Shown one piece after another: positions 54,846-63,992 of a stretch of 64,000 bases of DNA. Each line of letters begins with the position of its first letter. Position 1 is the first letter of the stretch. The notes under the pieces were generated by a model. The model worked only from the letters and a program-made list of their open reading frames with translations. It searched no databases and had not been told where the DNA came from. Origin of the DNA: JBDHDH01 sp039591615 (GTDB lineage Bacteria > Gemmatimonadota > Gemmatimonadetes > Gemmatimonadales > GWC2-71-9); the NCBI GenBank assembly GCA_039591615.1, contig JBDHDH010000012.1:1-64000 (forward strand), read 5' to 3'. Both the position numbers and the translations under genes were made by a program.

Positions 54846-56348
54846 TTGAGTCGCACTCCGAGTATGCCTTCGGACCTGCCGTCACCCTCAATCCCCGCCG
54901 AGGCGCGGTCGGGACTCGATCCCTGGGTGCCGGCCGAGCTCCCGCCGCCGCCGGCTCCTCGGGGACTCGCGTGGATCGGCACGGTGGGTCCCGGGGTCAT
55001 CGTCCTCGGCGCCTCCATTGGGAGCGGTGAGTTTCTCCTCGGTCCCGCCGCGTTCGTTCAGTATGGCCTGTCGCTGCTCTGGGTTACCGCCATCGCGGCG
55101 TTCCTTCAGACGGTGTTCAACACCGAGCTCATGCGCTACACGTTGGCGACCGGCGAGCCTGTGTTCACGGGCTTCATGCGCACGCGACCCCACGCGTCCC
55201 TTTGGGCGTGGGTATACACGCTGCTCTACCTCTTGCAGCTCGGATGGCCCGGATGGGCCGGCGCGGCGGCCGGCGCGATTTTCTTCCTGTTCGCCGGAAC
55301 GCTAGCGGGCCCGCTCGACGCTGATCCGGTGTACGCCATCGGAGTGGGGACGTTCCTGGCCTGCGTCCTGATTCTGCTGATCGGTCGGCGTATCGAGCGA
55401 ACCCTTGAGATCCTCAACTGGATACTCGTTGTGGTCATTCTCGGCGGATTCCTTCTTCTCGGAATAGCGCTGGTGGCGCCCGAGACATGGCTCGCCGCCA
55501 TCACGGGCTTTGTGGGCTTCGACCTCCGCCGTGGCACATTCGAGTTCATTCCCCATGGCGCTGACTTCTTTCTGATAGGGGCCTTTGCTGCCTATTCCGG
55601 TGCCGGCGGCATGATCAACCTGACGCTGTCGAGCTGGGCACGCGACAAGGGCTATGGCATGAGTCGGCACGCTGGCTATATCCCGGCGGCGGTCGGAGGG
55701 AAACCCGTGCATCTCGCCCACACCGGCTTCCGTTTCTCCCCCACCGACGCAGCGCTCGAGCGATGGCGAGGTTGGTGGCGCATCGTCAGGGCCGACCAGT
55801 GGGGCGTCTATTTTGTCGGCGCCCTGCTCGGCATGGCGCTTCCCGCGCTGCTCTACGTCACCTTCATTCCGGCGGGCACCGACATTCGTGGGCTGGGTGT
55901 CGCCGCCGCGCTGGCCGACGCGATCCGGGCCCGCGGGGAAGTCCTTGCGCTCCTCGTGGCGTTCCTGGGCGCCTGGGTCCTCTTCAAGACCCAACTCGAC
56001 CTCTTGGACGGCATGACCAGAGGGCTGACCGACATCCTGTGGACCGGGAATCGCCGACTGCGGACGGCCCGCGGCGTCGACGTGCGCGTCGTCTACTACG
56101 TGGTACTCCTGGCCGTCGTGATATGGGGCATCGTTGCCTTACGTCTCACGCAGCCAATCGTCCTGCTGCAGCTGGGCGCCAACATGGCGGGCATCGTGTT
56201 CATCGTCGCTTCGCTGCATCTGCTCTACATCAACACGACGCTGCTCCCCAGGGAGCTCAGGCCGCCGCTCTGGCGCCGCGTCGCGCTGGTGGGCGTGGCG
56301 GTGTTCTACGGAGCGTTCGTTGCCCTTTGGCTGTCGAGTGTCGTTTGA
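54846..56348 (+). CDS. Nramp-related transporter lacking canonical metal-site motifs
   Basis: 500 residues, about 11-12 helices. TM1 region VGPGVIVLGASIGSGEFLLG aligns in pattern with Nramp TM1, but the DPGN metal-site motif reads GASIGSGE; TM6 region GAFAAYSGAGGMINLTLSSW lacks the MPHN motif. TELMRYTLATGEPVFTGFMR is typical of this Nramp-like subgroup. Transport of a divalent metal through the usual site is therefore doubtful; another cation or an organic substrate is possible. Start is TTG 54846 or, more likely, ATG 54864. Confidence 0.72.
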   Translation: MSRTPSMPSDLPSPSIPAEARSGLDPWVPAELPPPPAPRGLAWIGTVGPGVIVLGASIGSGEFLLGPAAFVQYGLSLLWVTAIAAFLQTVFNTELMRYTLATGEPVFTGFMRTRPHASLWAWVYTLLYLLQLGWPGWAGAAAGAIFFLFAGTLAGPLDADPVYAIGVGTFLACVLILLIGRRIERTLEILNWILVVVILGGFLLLGIALVAPETWLAAITGFVGFDLRRGTFEFIPHGADFFLIGAFAAYSGAGGMINLTLSSWARDKGYGMSRHAGYIPAAVGGKPVHLAHTGFRFSPTDAALERWRGWWRIVRADQWGVYFVGALLGMALPALLYVTFIPAGTDIRGLGVAAALADAIRARGEVLALLVAFLGAWVLFKTQLDLLDGMTRGLTDILWTGNRRLRTARGVDVRVVYYVVLLAVVIWGIVALRLTQPIVLLQLGANMAGIVFIVASLHLLYINTTLLPRELRPPLWRRVALVGVAVFYGAFVALWLSSVV

Positions 56349-56784
56349 CGCGCTCTCCGACATCGGTCTCGGTCCTCAACGGGGGAGTTCCGCGTCCGCC
56401 TCCCATGATTCTCATCCCGCCTGGCTCTTCCAATGAGCGAAACGGATCGCCTGGGCGCGCAACGACAACTGCCAGCGGAATCCGCACGAAGAGCTTTGCG
56501 ACAGATTCTGTGTCCGAAAAAAGCGCGGTTGCCCACGGGGGCGGCGCGGTAGGCATCCGCCCGAACTGTGAACCGTAGGCCGCAGATCTGTCACTCGCTC
56601 AACGGTGCCGCTCGCCATGCTGCATTCGCTCAACAGCAACCCGCACCTGTTCACGAGGAAAGCTCTTCCTATCCGTCTTCGCGGTCTTATCGGTGCTAGG
56701 AGTCGGATCTCCCTCTACCCCTGGCGAACACAGCGCTGGACCTGCACACTTGCCTTTCCGCTGGATCCAGCCTGGAGGTCGACG
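56349..56784. other. Intergenic region, no gene recognised
   Basis: About 435 bases between the Nramp-related and M29-like genes. Open frames on both strands have unlikely protein composition and no ribosome sites. GGAGGT just before 56785 is the ribosome site of the next gene. Confidence 0.4.
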
Positions 56785-57951
56785 GTGCGAACCAGACGTT
56801 GGACCACCATCCGTCCCGCAGCGACCTGGATGACCGTGCTCGGAGCCATCGCCAGTTCAGCCTGCCAGCCGTCAGCCGAGGATTACGTGTCGGAACGAAT
56901 CATCATTGCGCTGGCCCCTGAGGCCGGGGAGCGTGCGATTCTGCGGTACGACCCTAACTCGCTTCCCGACCTTCCTGAAGCTCTCAGGAGCGCCCTGGAG
57001 GTTCGTGGCGTCGACGTCGATCTGATGCGGTACGGCGCCGTCCCGGATTTCGACGAGCGCCTGGACGCAGCCGCCATCTACGTGTGGCTACCGGATCCCA
57101 CCGGCGACGGGACCACCCCGACGCAGCAGGTCGCGTTGGCGCAATGGCTCGACGGGGGCCGCGGTCGGCAGATCCACTTCCACTGGTCGGCCGGGACCAT
57201 GGGCGCCGACGGGGTGCCGGAGGAGCACTCGTCATTCTACGACGAGCGATATCTCGAAGCCCTCGGCATCGACTATCAGGAGCTCGACCGGCACCAGGAT
57301 GCGGCCATCGCAGTGCTCCAGGCCGGGCCCGTCCGCGTCACGACTCCCGACGGCACGGACATCACGTTCGAGGTCGGCGCGCGGCCGTTCAATAAGCAGA
57401 ACGGTGATGCCTCCCAACGGCGGATGGAGTCGGCTCGTATCCGCATCGATCGGGAGGTCGAGCTGCCGGCTGGTGTCGTTCGAGTTGCGCCCATCGAGAC
57501 GTCGGTGAACGGGACTGTTGTCGTCCCACGCGGCCGTTTCGCCGACGGTGAGGTCAGCGACTTGATCATGCGCTTCGAAGGTGGTGTGATGACATCGGTA
57601 TCCGCGACAGGCGGCGAGGCGATCGCTCGTGCGGCCTTCGAGGATTCACCTGCGCTCCGCCACTTCCGCGAGTTGGGCATTGGATTCAACCCGGCGCTCA
57701 AACCCCTCCCGGACGACACCTGGATCCCGTATTTCGGCTACGGGGAAGGTGTGGTTCGCCTGAGTCTCGGCAACAACCAGGAGCTCGGGGGCAACGTTGG
57801 GGGCGAAGGGGTGCGATGGTTCTTCTTCTCGAACGCCACCGTCCGTGTCGGAGGGACTATTCTGGTGGAGCAGGGTGAGCTGGTCATGGTTCCCCATCTG
57901 AGCGGTCTCGGTCTTCTCGGCCTGCTCGGGCGCCAGGGTGCGGGAAGGTGA
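56785..57951 (+). CDS. M29 aminopeptidase-like lipoprotein
   Basis: 388 residues from GTG 56785 (GGAGGT five bases upstream). The N-terminus has basic residues, a hydrophobic segment and the lipobox-like ASSAC, so it is probably lipid-anchored. The rest resembles thermophilic aminopeptidase (M29/AmpS): RYDPNSLPDLPEALRSALE, GRQIHFHWSAGT, ELPAGVVRVAPIETSVNGTV, LGIGFNPALK and GEGVVRLSLGNNQELGG. The late His-Trp-Asp zinc ligands of active members appear replaced (GVRWFFFSN), so catalysis is uncertain. The longer upstream frame is not family-like. Confidence 0.68.
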   Translation: MRTRRWTTIRPAATWMTVLGAIASSACQPSAEDYVSERIIIALAPEAGERAILRYDPNSLPDLPEALRSALEVRGVDVDLMRYGAVPDFDERLDAAAIYVWLPDPTGDGTTPTQQVALAQWLDGGRGRQIHFHWSAGTMGADGVPEEHSSFYDERYLEALGIDYQELDRHQDAAIAVLQAGPVRVTTPDGTDITFEVGARPFNKQNGDASQRRMESARIRIDREVELPAGVVRVAPIETSVNGTVVVPRGRFADGEVSDLIMRFEGGVMTSVSATGGEAIARAAFEDSPALRHFRELGIGFNPALKPLPDDTWIPYFGYGEGVVRLSLGNNQELGGNVGGEGVRWFFFSNATVRVGGTILVEQGELVMVPHLSGLGLLGLLGRQGAGR

Positions 57952-57990
57952 CGTGGGATCCGGACGGTCGCGCCCGAGCGTGCGACTGGC

Positions 57991-58228
57991 ATGCTCGCAC
58001 GCATCTATCAGCGGGTAGAAACTCAGTTCGGCTTCGTCCCCAATATCCGTCGCGCGCTTGAACCTCAATCCACGGGCGCGCCGGGCATACGTCCTGCTGA
58101 GCGGAGCCTCGTATGGCGACAGGGCGCTACCGGCCGGAGAACCCGAGACGATCGCAAGGTCGTCAGCGCCCTGAACCACTGCCGCCACTGACGCGACGCA
58201 CACGCAGAGTTTCTGGGCAAGCTCACCC
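57991..58228 (+). pseudogene. Broken AhpD/carboxymuconolactone decarboxylase-like gene
   Basis: Frame 1 reads ARIYQRVETQFGFVPNIRRA, the usual start of an AhpD-like protein. The match then moves one frame over (LNLNPRARRAYVLLSGASYG, DRALPAGEPETIA, about 58058-58158) and returns to frame 1 as VVSALNHCRH. There TGA (58189-58191) stands exactly where the second cysteine of the CxxC site is expected; reading through gives RDAHAEFLGKLT, the family's next motif. Two compensating indels plus a Cys-to-stop change indicate a decayed gene. It ends against the convergent symporter gene. Confidence 0.6.
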
Positions 58229-59698
58229 TCAGGGTGCCGACGCGCCGGTACCTGCAAAGAGGTGTTGCGCGGCCGCGTTTCGCGGCGTGAGGGCCGCGAC
58301 CAGCACGTAAACGAGGGTCGAGAGGAGGAGAGCCGGGAAAACGCTGTGCACCGTGGCTCCTGCGGGCAAGTACTTCCAGCCCAGGAGCACAGCAATCCCG
58401 ACTACAAACGAAGAAGTCACAGCTGCGCCACCACCCTGCCGCCAATGGAGTCCCAGCACGATCGTCGGAAAGAAGCAGGCCGCGTACAGACTTCCCGAAA
58501 AAGCCGTGAGCGTGACGATCTGGCCTGGCGGGTTGAGCGCAATGAGGGCCGTGATCAACGCAAAGAGGGCCACGTACCAGCGGGTCTCCCGGAGCACGGA
58601 CTGCTCAGTGCTTCGCCGCCGCCGCCACATGCCGACGAGATCACGCTCGCAGGTCGAGGCCATTACCAGCAGGACGCTGTCCAATGATGACATGGCCGCC
58701 GCCACCATGGCGACGAGCAGGAAGGCCGCCGCCGCCGGATGAAACACGCCACTGCTCCCCACGAGAGTTGGGACCACCAGATCGGTATCGTCGATTCCTG
58801 TAGGCATGATGTTTCGCGCGTAGAGGCCTACTGGCAGGAGCAGGGAGTACACGAACAGGAAGGCAAGGGTCGAGACCCACATCCCCCGGCGCGTGGCGCG
58901 CTCATCTTCGAGTGCGTAGAAACGCGATAGCTGCCGCGGCTCGACTACGAACTTCATCGTCCCGGCTACGACGATGCCAATCAACACGGGGAAGGGCATC
59001 GCGGCGTCCCACCGGAAGAGGTGGCGAGTTGCCGGCCGGTCCCGAACCAGGTCGATCGATTCGGCACCGCCGGCAGCGGTGACGGTCCCCATGAGCAAGA
59101 GCACGGCGGCGGCGATCATGACCACTCCTTGGACGACATCGGTCCGCACCACCGAGACAAAGCCGCCTACTGCCGTGTAGAGCATGACGACGACGAACAC
59201 GACGAGGATGGCGGCCACGTACGGAATGTCGAGAAAGACCTCCAGGAGATTCCCGATTCCCTTGAACACTGCGGTCATGTAGAGAAAGCTCGCGCACAAC
59301 ACGATGAGCGCAGCCAGCACGCGCGCGGAATCGCTTCCGAAACGGAAGCCGACGAAGTCGGGAATGGTGACCGAATCCAGCGATTTGGTGAAGCGCCGCA
59401 ACCGTGGTGCGACGACGACCCATGCCATGATCGAGAACACGACCGCCACCGGCATGAGCAGCAGCCAAGGCGCGCCGTACGAGTATGCCTGACCGGAGAA
59501 CCCGACGAAGCTGTTCGTGCTGGAGTAGGTCGCGAAGAACGACAGCCCCAGAGACACCCCGCCCATCGCCCGACCGCCGACGTAGTAATCGGCCACGCTT
59601 CGCGTTCGGCGCCTTCCCTCCATGGCGTGGTAGGCCAACAGCACCGTGTAAAGCGCGAACAGGGAGAGTACGAATGCGTTGGCTTTGAGCCAGGCCAT
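58229..59698 (-). CDS. Sodium:solute symporter (SSS family)
   Basis: 489 residues, about 13 helices. DYYVGGRAMGGVSLGLSFFA in TM1, TYSSTNSFVGFSGQAYSYGA, SVTIPDFVGFRFGSDSARVL and AMSSLDSVLLVMASTCERDL (TM8 sodium site with SSLDS) are SSS signatures, in the general monocarboxylate/pantothenate-like branch. Substrate unknown. ATG 59698 begins directly at TM0; the upstream extension is Pro/Arg-rich and not conserved. Confidence 0.87.
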   Translation of the reverse strand: MAWLKANAFVLSLFALYTVLLAYHAMEGRRRTRSVADYYVGGRAMGGVSLGLSFFATYSSTNSFVGFSGQAYSYGAPWLLLMPVAVVFSIMAWVVVAPRLRRFTKSLDSVTIPDFVGFRFGSDSARVLAALIVLCASFLYMTAVFKGIGNLLEVFLDIPYVAAILVVFVVVMLYTAVGGFVSVVRTDVVQGVVMIAAAVLLLMGTVTAAGGAESIDLVRDRPATRHLFRWDAAMPFPVLIGIVVAGTMKFVVEPRQLSRFYALEDERATRRGMWVSTLAFLFVYSLLLPVGLYARNIMPTGIDDTDLVVPTLVGSSGVFHPAAAAFLLVAMVAAAMSSLDSVLLVMASTCERDLVGMWRRRRSTEQSVLRETRWYVALFALITALIALNPPGQIVTLTAFSGSLYAACFFPTIVLGLHWRQGGGAAVTSSFVVGIAVLLGWKYLPAGATVHSVFPALLLSTLVYVLVAALTPRNAAAQHLFAGTGASAP

Positions 59699-59958
59699 GA
59701 TCCCTGATGCGTGACGCGACTCGAGGAATTGAGGGACCAGCCCCCAATTAATCGACCAGGATCCACCTCGCAAGCGAACCGACGTCCAGGTTCGCCAGCG
59801 GGCTGCCCTCGACGGGGTCGGAGGAGCGCTTGGTCGAGGCTGTCGCGCGTGCGGGCGAGTGTCGTGAGGCCAGCTTCCGCGCACGGCGTTGGGAGGGTAT
59901 TCTAGCACCCAGCCAGTGTCCAACCAGTTGTCCATCCTTCACGCCACGAGCGGAACCG

Positions 59959-62900
59959 ATGAACCGACTCGCCTACCAGATCGCCCTCGCGACATCGTTT
60001 GTATACGCCGCCGGTTCCCTCCAGGCGCAGGAACCGGGGATCGACCTCGCACTCTACCAGGGGATGGAGTGGCGGAACATCGGTCCTCATCGAGGTGGTC
60101 GGTCGGTCGCGGTAGCGGGAGTTGTCTCGGATCCGCTCACCTATTACTTCGGCGGCGTCGGGAGCGGCGTCTGGAAGACGACCGATGCGGGCCAGAGCTG
60201 GGTGAACGTCTCAGATACGACGTTCGGCACTTCGTCCGTGGGCGCCATCGCCGTTGCCGAGACGGACCCCAACGTCGTGTACGTGGGAATGGGAGAGAAC
60301 GCGGTTCGCGGCGTGATGACGTCACACGGTGACGGCGTCTATCGATCCACCGACGGTGGCAAGACCTGGCGGCACCTCGGTCTGGAGGAGACCCGCCACA
60401 TTGCGGCCATCGAGGTCCACCCGGAGAATCCCGATCTCGTTTATATCGCGGCACAGGGCGCCGTGCACGGTCCCACGCAGGACCGGGGCGTCTATCGCTC
60501 CAAGGACGGTGGCGCGACGTGGGAACAGGTTCTGTACGCCAATGAGACCACCGGCGCCAGCTCCCTCAGCATGGACCGCAGTAACCCGCGTATCCTGTAT
60601 GCTGGCATGTGGGATCACATCCGCTACCCGTGGCAGGTGCGAAGTGGAGGCCCTGGCAGCGGCATCTACCGCTCCACCGACGGCGGCGACGCGTGGGAGA
60701 AGCTCACTGAAGGTTTCCCTCAAGAAATGGGTAAAACCAGCGTGGCCGTCTCGGCGGATCCGGAACGGATCTACGCGCTGATCGAGGCCGATCCCGGCGG
60801 CGGTGTGTATCGCTCGGATGACGGTGGCAAGACCTGGAAGAACGTGAACGACAACTGGACGCTACGGGCCCGCGCCTGGTATTACATCCACATCCTCGCC
60901 GATCCGCAAAACCCGGACGTCGTGTGGATCATGAATGCCCCCCTCATGAAGTCCATCGACGGGGGAAAGAGCTTCACTCGGGTTCGGACGCCCCACGGCG
61001 ACAACCATGATCTCTGGATCAACTCGACGAACAGTGCATACCTGATCAACGCCAATGACGGCGGCGCCAATGTGTCGCTGAACGGTGGAAAGACGTGGTC
61101 GACCCAGCAGAACCAGCCGACAGCGCAGTTCTATCGCGTCAACACCGACAACCGCTTCCCTTATTACGTCTACGGCGGACAGCAGGACAACAGCTCGGTC
61201 GCCATCGCAAGCCGCACATCCGGCGCCGGTATCGGGTGGAAGGACTGGTATGCCGTGGCCGGCTGCGAGACGGCCTACGTTGCGTTCGACCCCGATAACC
61301 CCGTCCGGAACTACGGCGGCTGTTACATGGGGCAGATCGCCGAGTTCGACGAAACGACCAAGACCCAGCACAACGTCATGGCCTATCCGTTTCTCCCTGC
61401 TGCACTTGCATCGCGTGACATGAAGTATCGCTTCAACTGGAACGCGCCCATCCTGGTGTCGCAGCACGATCCCGACGTCATCTATCACGCGGCCAATGTG
61501 CTGCTCAAGTCCACCAACAGAGGTGAGTCGTGGGTGGAGGTGAGTCCGGATCTCACGCGGGACGAAGACGAGAAACAGGGGCCGGGGGGCGGGCCCATCA
61601 CCAACGAGGGAGCAGGTGGCGAGACCTACGGCACCATCATGTATGTCGCCGAGTCGCCCCACGACCCGAACACCCTGTGGACCGGAAGTGACGATGGCCT
61701 GCTCCACGTCACGCGGGATGGAGGGCAGAACTGGGAGAACGTAACGCCGCGGGGGCTTCCGGAGGGCATCGTGAACGCCATCGATGTGTCCCCGCAGGAG
61801 CCGGGCGCGGCGTACGTCGCGTTCACCCGGTACAAGTTCAACGACTTCACGCCACACATCTACCGGACCAATGACTACGGGAACGGCTGGACGCGCATTG
61901 TGAACGGGATTGCGCCGGAAGCCCATGTTCGGGTGGTCCGGGAAGATCCCGTGCGTCGGGGTCTGTTGTATGCCGGAACCGAAGCCGGACTCTACGTTTC
62001 CTGGAACGACGGGGCCGACTGGCAGTCCTTGCAGCTCAACATGCCTCTCACGCCCATCACCGATCTGAAGATTCAGCGGCAGTGGAACGATCTCGTGGCG
62101 TCGACGCAAGGTCGGAGCTTCTGGGTCCTGGACGACCTGTCGCCACTCCAGCAGCTGAACCAGCGAATCGCTCGTGCACCGGTGCACCTCTTCGCGCCGC
62201 GAGACGCCTATCGAATCGCTGGTGGTGGAGGAGACTTCCGGCGGCCGATGCCCGATGCGGGGAAGAACCCGCCGGCGGGGGTCATCATCGATTTCAACCT
62301 GGCCCAGGTGAGCGATTCGACGCCGGTTACCATCGAGGTGCTCGATGCGTCCGGTGCGGTGGTTCGCACCCTGTCTTCCGATCGGGATACGGCTCCGGAT
62401 TCGGGTTCCGTGATCAAGGTGAAGCAAGGCCACAACCGCGTCGCGTGGGATCTGAGACACCAGACGTTGGCAAACGTGCCCGAGCTCTACACGTGGGGCA
62501 GCCTGCGGGGGCGTCGGATGCCGCCAGGTACTTATGAGATCCGTGTGACCCAGGGTGAGATGCGCCAGACTCAGGCGGTGAACATCATCAAGGATCCCCG
62601 GGTCGAGGCCGCGCCCTCCGATTTCCGAGAACAGGAGCGGTTCATCGCTCGGGTCTCGGCGGACCTGGCCGAGATCCATGACGGCGTGATCCGTCTGCGG
62701 GATGTCCGGGAGCAGGTCGAGAACCTCACGAAACGCACGAAGGAACGGGACGGCGGCGAGGCCATTGGAGAGGTAGGTACGCAGCTGGTCGACGACCTGA
62801 CGGCCATGGAGGACTCTCTCGTCCAGAAACGTGTCGTGGACGGCCAGACGGTCATCAATTTCCCTTCGCGGTTACGCTTCCAGTACGTTTACCTCTGTGG

Positions 62901-63126
62901 AGCAGTGGACGGCACCGAAGGGATCGTCACGGAGGGAGCGCGACAGCTCCACCGGGATCTCGCAGCAAGATGGACCCGATTCAAGCAACAGCTCGACGAG
63001 CTGCTGGGCCCGCGCGTCGCCAGCTTGAATCGATTGGCGGAGGAGCACGGGATCCCGGCAGTGATTGCGCCGATGCAGGATCGCGATGTCACGACCAGCT
63101 CGGCACCGCAAAGCGGAACAGAGTAG
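59959..63126 (+). CDS. Secreted VPS10/BNR-repeat beta-propeller protein
   Basis: 1055 residues with a signal peptide (MNRLAYQIALATSFVYAAGS, cleavage near LQAQ). About eleven Asp-box (BNR) motifs of the S/T-x-D-x-G-x-x-W type run through residues about 60-700: TTDAGQSWV, STDGGKTWR, SKDGGATWE, STDGGDAWE, SDDGGKTWK, STNRGESWV, TRDGGQNWE and others, forming sortilin-like ten-bladed propellers. LVSQHDPDVIYHAAN and PAGTYEIRVT, the latter in a C-terminal FlgD-like Ig domain, fit the Gemmatimonadota VPS10 group. A helical tail follows. Exported; glycoside or peptide binding possible, enzymatic activity unproven. Confidence 0.88.
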   Translation: MNRLAYQIALATSFVYAAGSLQAQEPGIDLALYQGMEWRNIGPHRGGRSVAVAGVVSDPLTYYFGGVGSGVWKTTDAGQSWVNVSDTTFGTSSVGAIAVAETDPNVVYVGMGENAVRGVMTSHGDGVYRSTDGGKTWRHLGLEETRHIAAIEVHPENPDLVYIAAQGAVHGPTQDRGVYRSKDGGATWEQVLYANETTGASSLSMDRSNPRILYAGMWDHIRYPWQVRSGGPGSGIYRSTDGGDAWEKLTEGFPQEMGKTSVAVSADPERIYALIEADPGGGVYRSDDGGKTWKNVNDNWTLRARAWYYIHILADPQNPDVVWIMNAPLMKSIDGGKSFTRVRTPHGDNHDLWINSTNSAYLINANDGGANVSLNGGKTWSTQQNQPTAQFYRVNTDNRFPYYVYGGQQDNSSVAIASRTSGAGIGWKDWYAVAGCETAYVAFDPDNPVRNYGGCYMGQIAEFDETTKTQHNVMAYPFLPAALASRDMKYRFNWNAPILVSQHDPDVIYHAANVLLKSTNRGESWVEVSPDLTRDEDEKQGPGGGPITNEGAGGETYGTIMYVAESPHDPNTLWTGSDDGLLHVTRDGGQNWENVTPRGLPEGIVNAIDVSPQEPGAAYVAFTRYKFNDFTPHIYRTNDYGNGWTRIVNGIAPEAHVRVVREDPVRRGLLYAGTEAGLYVSWNDGADWQSLQLNMPLTPITDLKIQRQWNDLVASTQGRSFWVLDDLSPLQQLNQRIARAPVHLFAPRDAYRIAGGGGDFRRPMPDAGKNPPAGVIIDFNLAQVSDSTPVTIEVLDASGAVVRTLSSDRDTAPDSGSVIKVKQGHNRVAWDLRHQTLANVPELYTWGSLRGRRMPPGTYEIRVTQGEMRQTQAVNIIKDPRVEAAPSDFREQERFIARVSADLAEIHDGVIRLRDVREQVENLTKRTKERDGGEAIGEVGTQLVDDLTAMEDSLVQKRVVDGQTVINFPSRLRFQYVYLCGAVDGTEGIVTEGARQLHRDLAARWTRFKQQLDELLGPRVASLNRLAEEHGIPAVIAPMQDRDVTTSSAPQSGTE

Positions 63127-63143
63127 CCGCAGCGGAGACCGCA

Positions 63144-63992
63144 ATGCATCGAGTGGTGGGCTTTTCCGGAGGTCCGATTCTCCTGCTGACCATCGCCATG
63201 AGTGTGCCCATGACAGCTACGGGGCAGGTGACCAAATACGTTCGCTACGCGCACCAGGGACGCATATCGTACGGAATCCTGGACGAGGATTCCATCCGAG
63301 AGCTAGATGGTGACCTCTTTGGATCACATCGCGAGACGGGACTCAGCATTTCATTGTCCGCCGCGCGGCTGCTGGCTCCCTGCGAGCCCACGAAGGTCAT
63401 CGCCATCGGGCTCAACTATCGAAGCCACCTCGGCGGACGGCCGGAACCGTCGGAGCCCGGCGTCTTCTCCAAGTTCCCTACGTCGGTCATCGGCCCGGGA
63501 GATAGCATCGTGATACCACAGGATGCGCAGGAGGTGCATTACGAGGGGGAGCTGGTGGTGGTGATCGGGAAACGCGCGAAGAACGTTTCAGTTGCCCAGG
63601 CGCCCGACCACATCTTTGGGGTCACAGCTGGCAATGACGTGAGCGAGCGGACGTGGCAGCGGGGTGATCTCCAATGGGCACGTGCGAAGGGGGCCGATAC
63701 CTTCGCCCCCATGGGTCCTGCAATCGCCGCTGGTCTCGATTACAACGACGTGCTCGTTCAAACCCGTGTGAACGGTGAGCTGCGGCAGTTGGAGCGCTCC
63801 AAAGACCTCATTCACGACGTCCCGGCCATCGTGAGCTACATCAGCCGCTACATCACGCTCATGCCGGGCGATGTGATCTTCACGGGTACGCCCGGTACCA
63901 CCAAGTCGCTCGAGCCGGGCGACGTGGTAGAGGTGGAGGTAGAGGGCGTGGGGGTCCTACGAAATCACGTCACGAGGGCCGCCCGGAGGTAA
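63144..63992 (+). CDS. Fumarylacetoacetate hydrolase-family protein with signal peptide
   Basis: 282 residues. The C-terminal two thirds is an FAH fold: IAIGLNYRSHLG, GVFSKFPTSVIGPGDSIVIP, VHYEGELVVVIGK (metal Glu pair), GVTAGNDVSERTWQRGDLQW, GADTFAPMGP and ITLMPGDVIFTGTPGT. The N-terminus MHRVVGFSGGPILLLTIAMS with cleavage near ATGQ looks like a signal peptide, unusual for this normally cytoplasmic family. It starts 17 bases after the VPS10-like gene and is probably co-transcribed. GGAG precedes ATG 63144. Confidence 0.85.
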   Translation: MHRVVGFSGGPILLLTIAMSVPMTATGQVTKYVRYAHQGRISYGILDEDSIRELDGDLFGSHRETGLSISLSAARLLAPCEPTKVIAIGLNYRSHLGGRPEPSEPGVFSKFPTSVIGPGDSIVIPQDAQEVHYEGELVVVIGKRAKNVSVAQAPDHIFGVTAGNDVSERTWQRGDLQWARAKGADTFAPMGPAIAAGLDYNDVLVQTRVNGELRQLERSKDLIHDVPAIVSYISRYITLMPGDVIFTGTPGTTKSLEPGDVVEVEVEGVGVLRNHVTRAARR

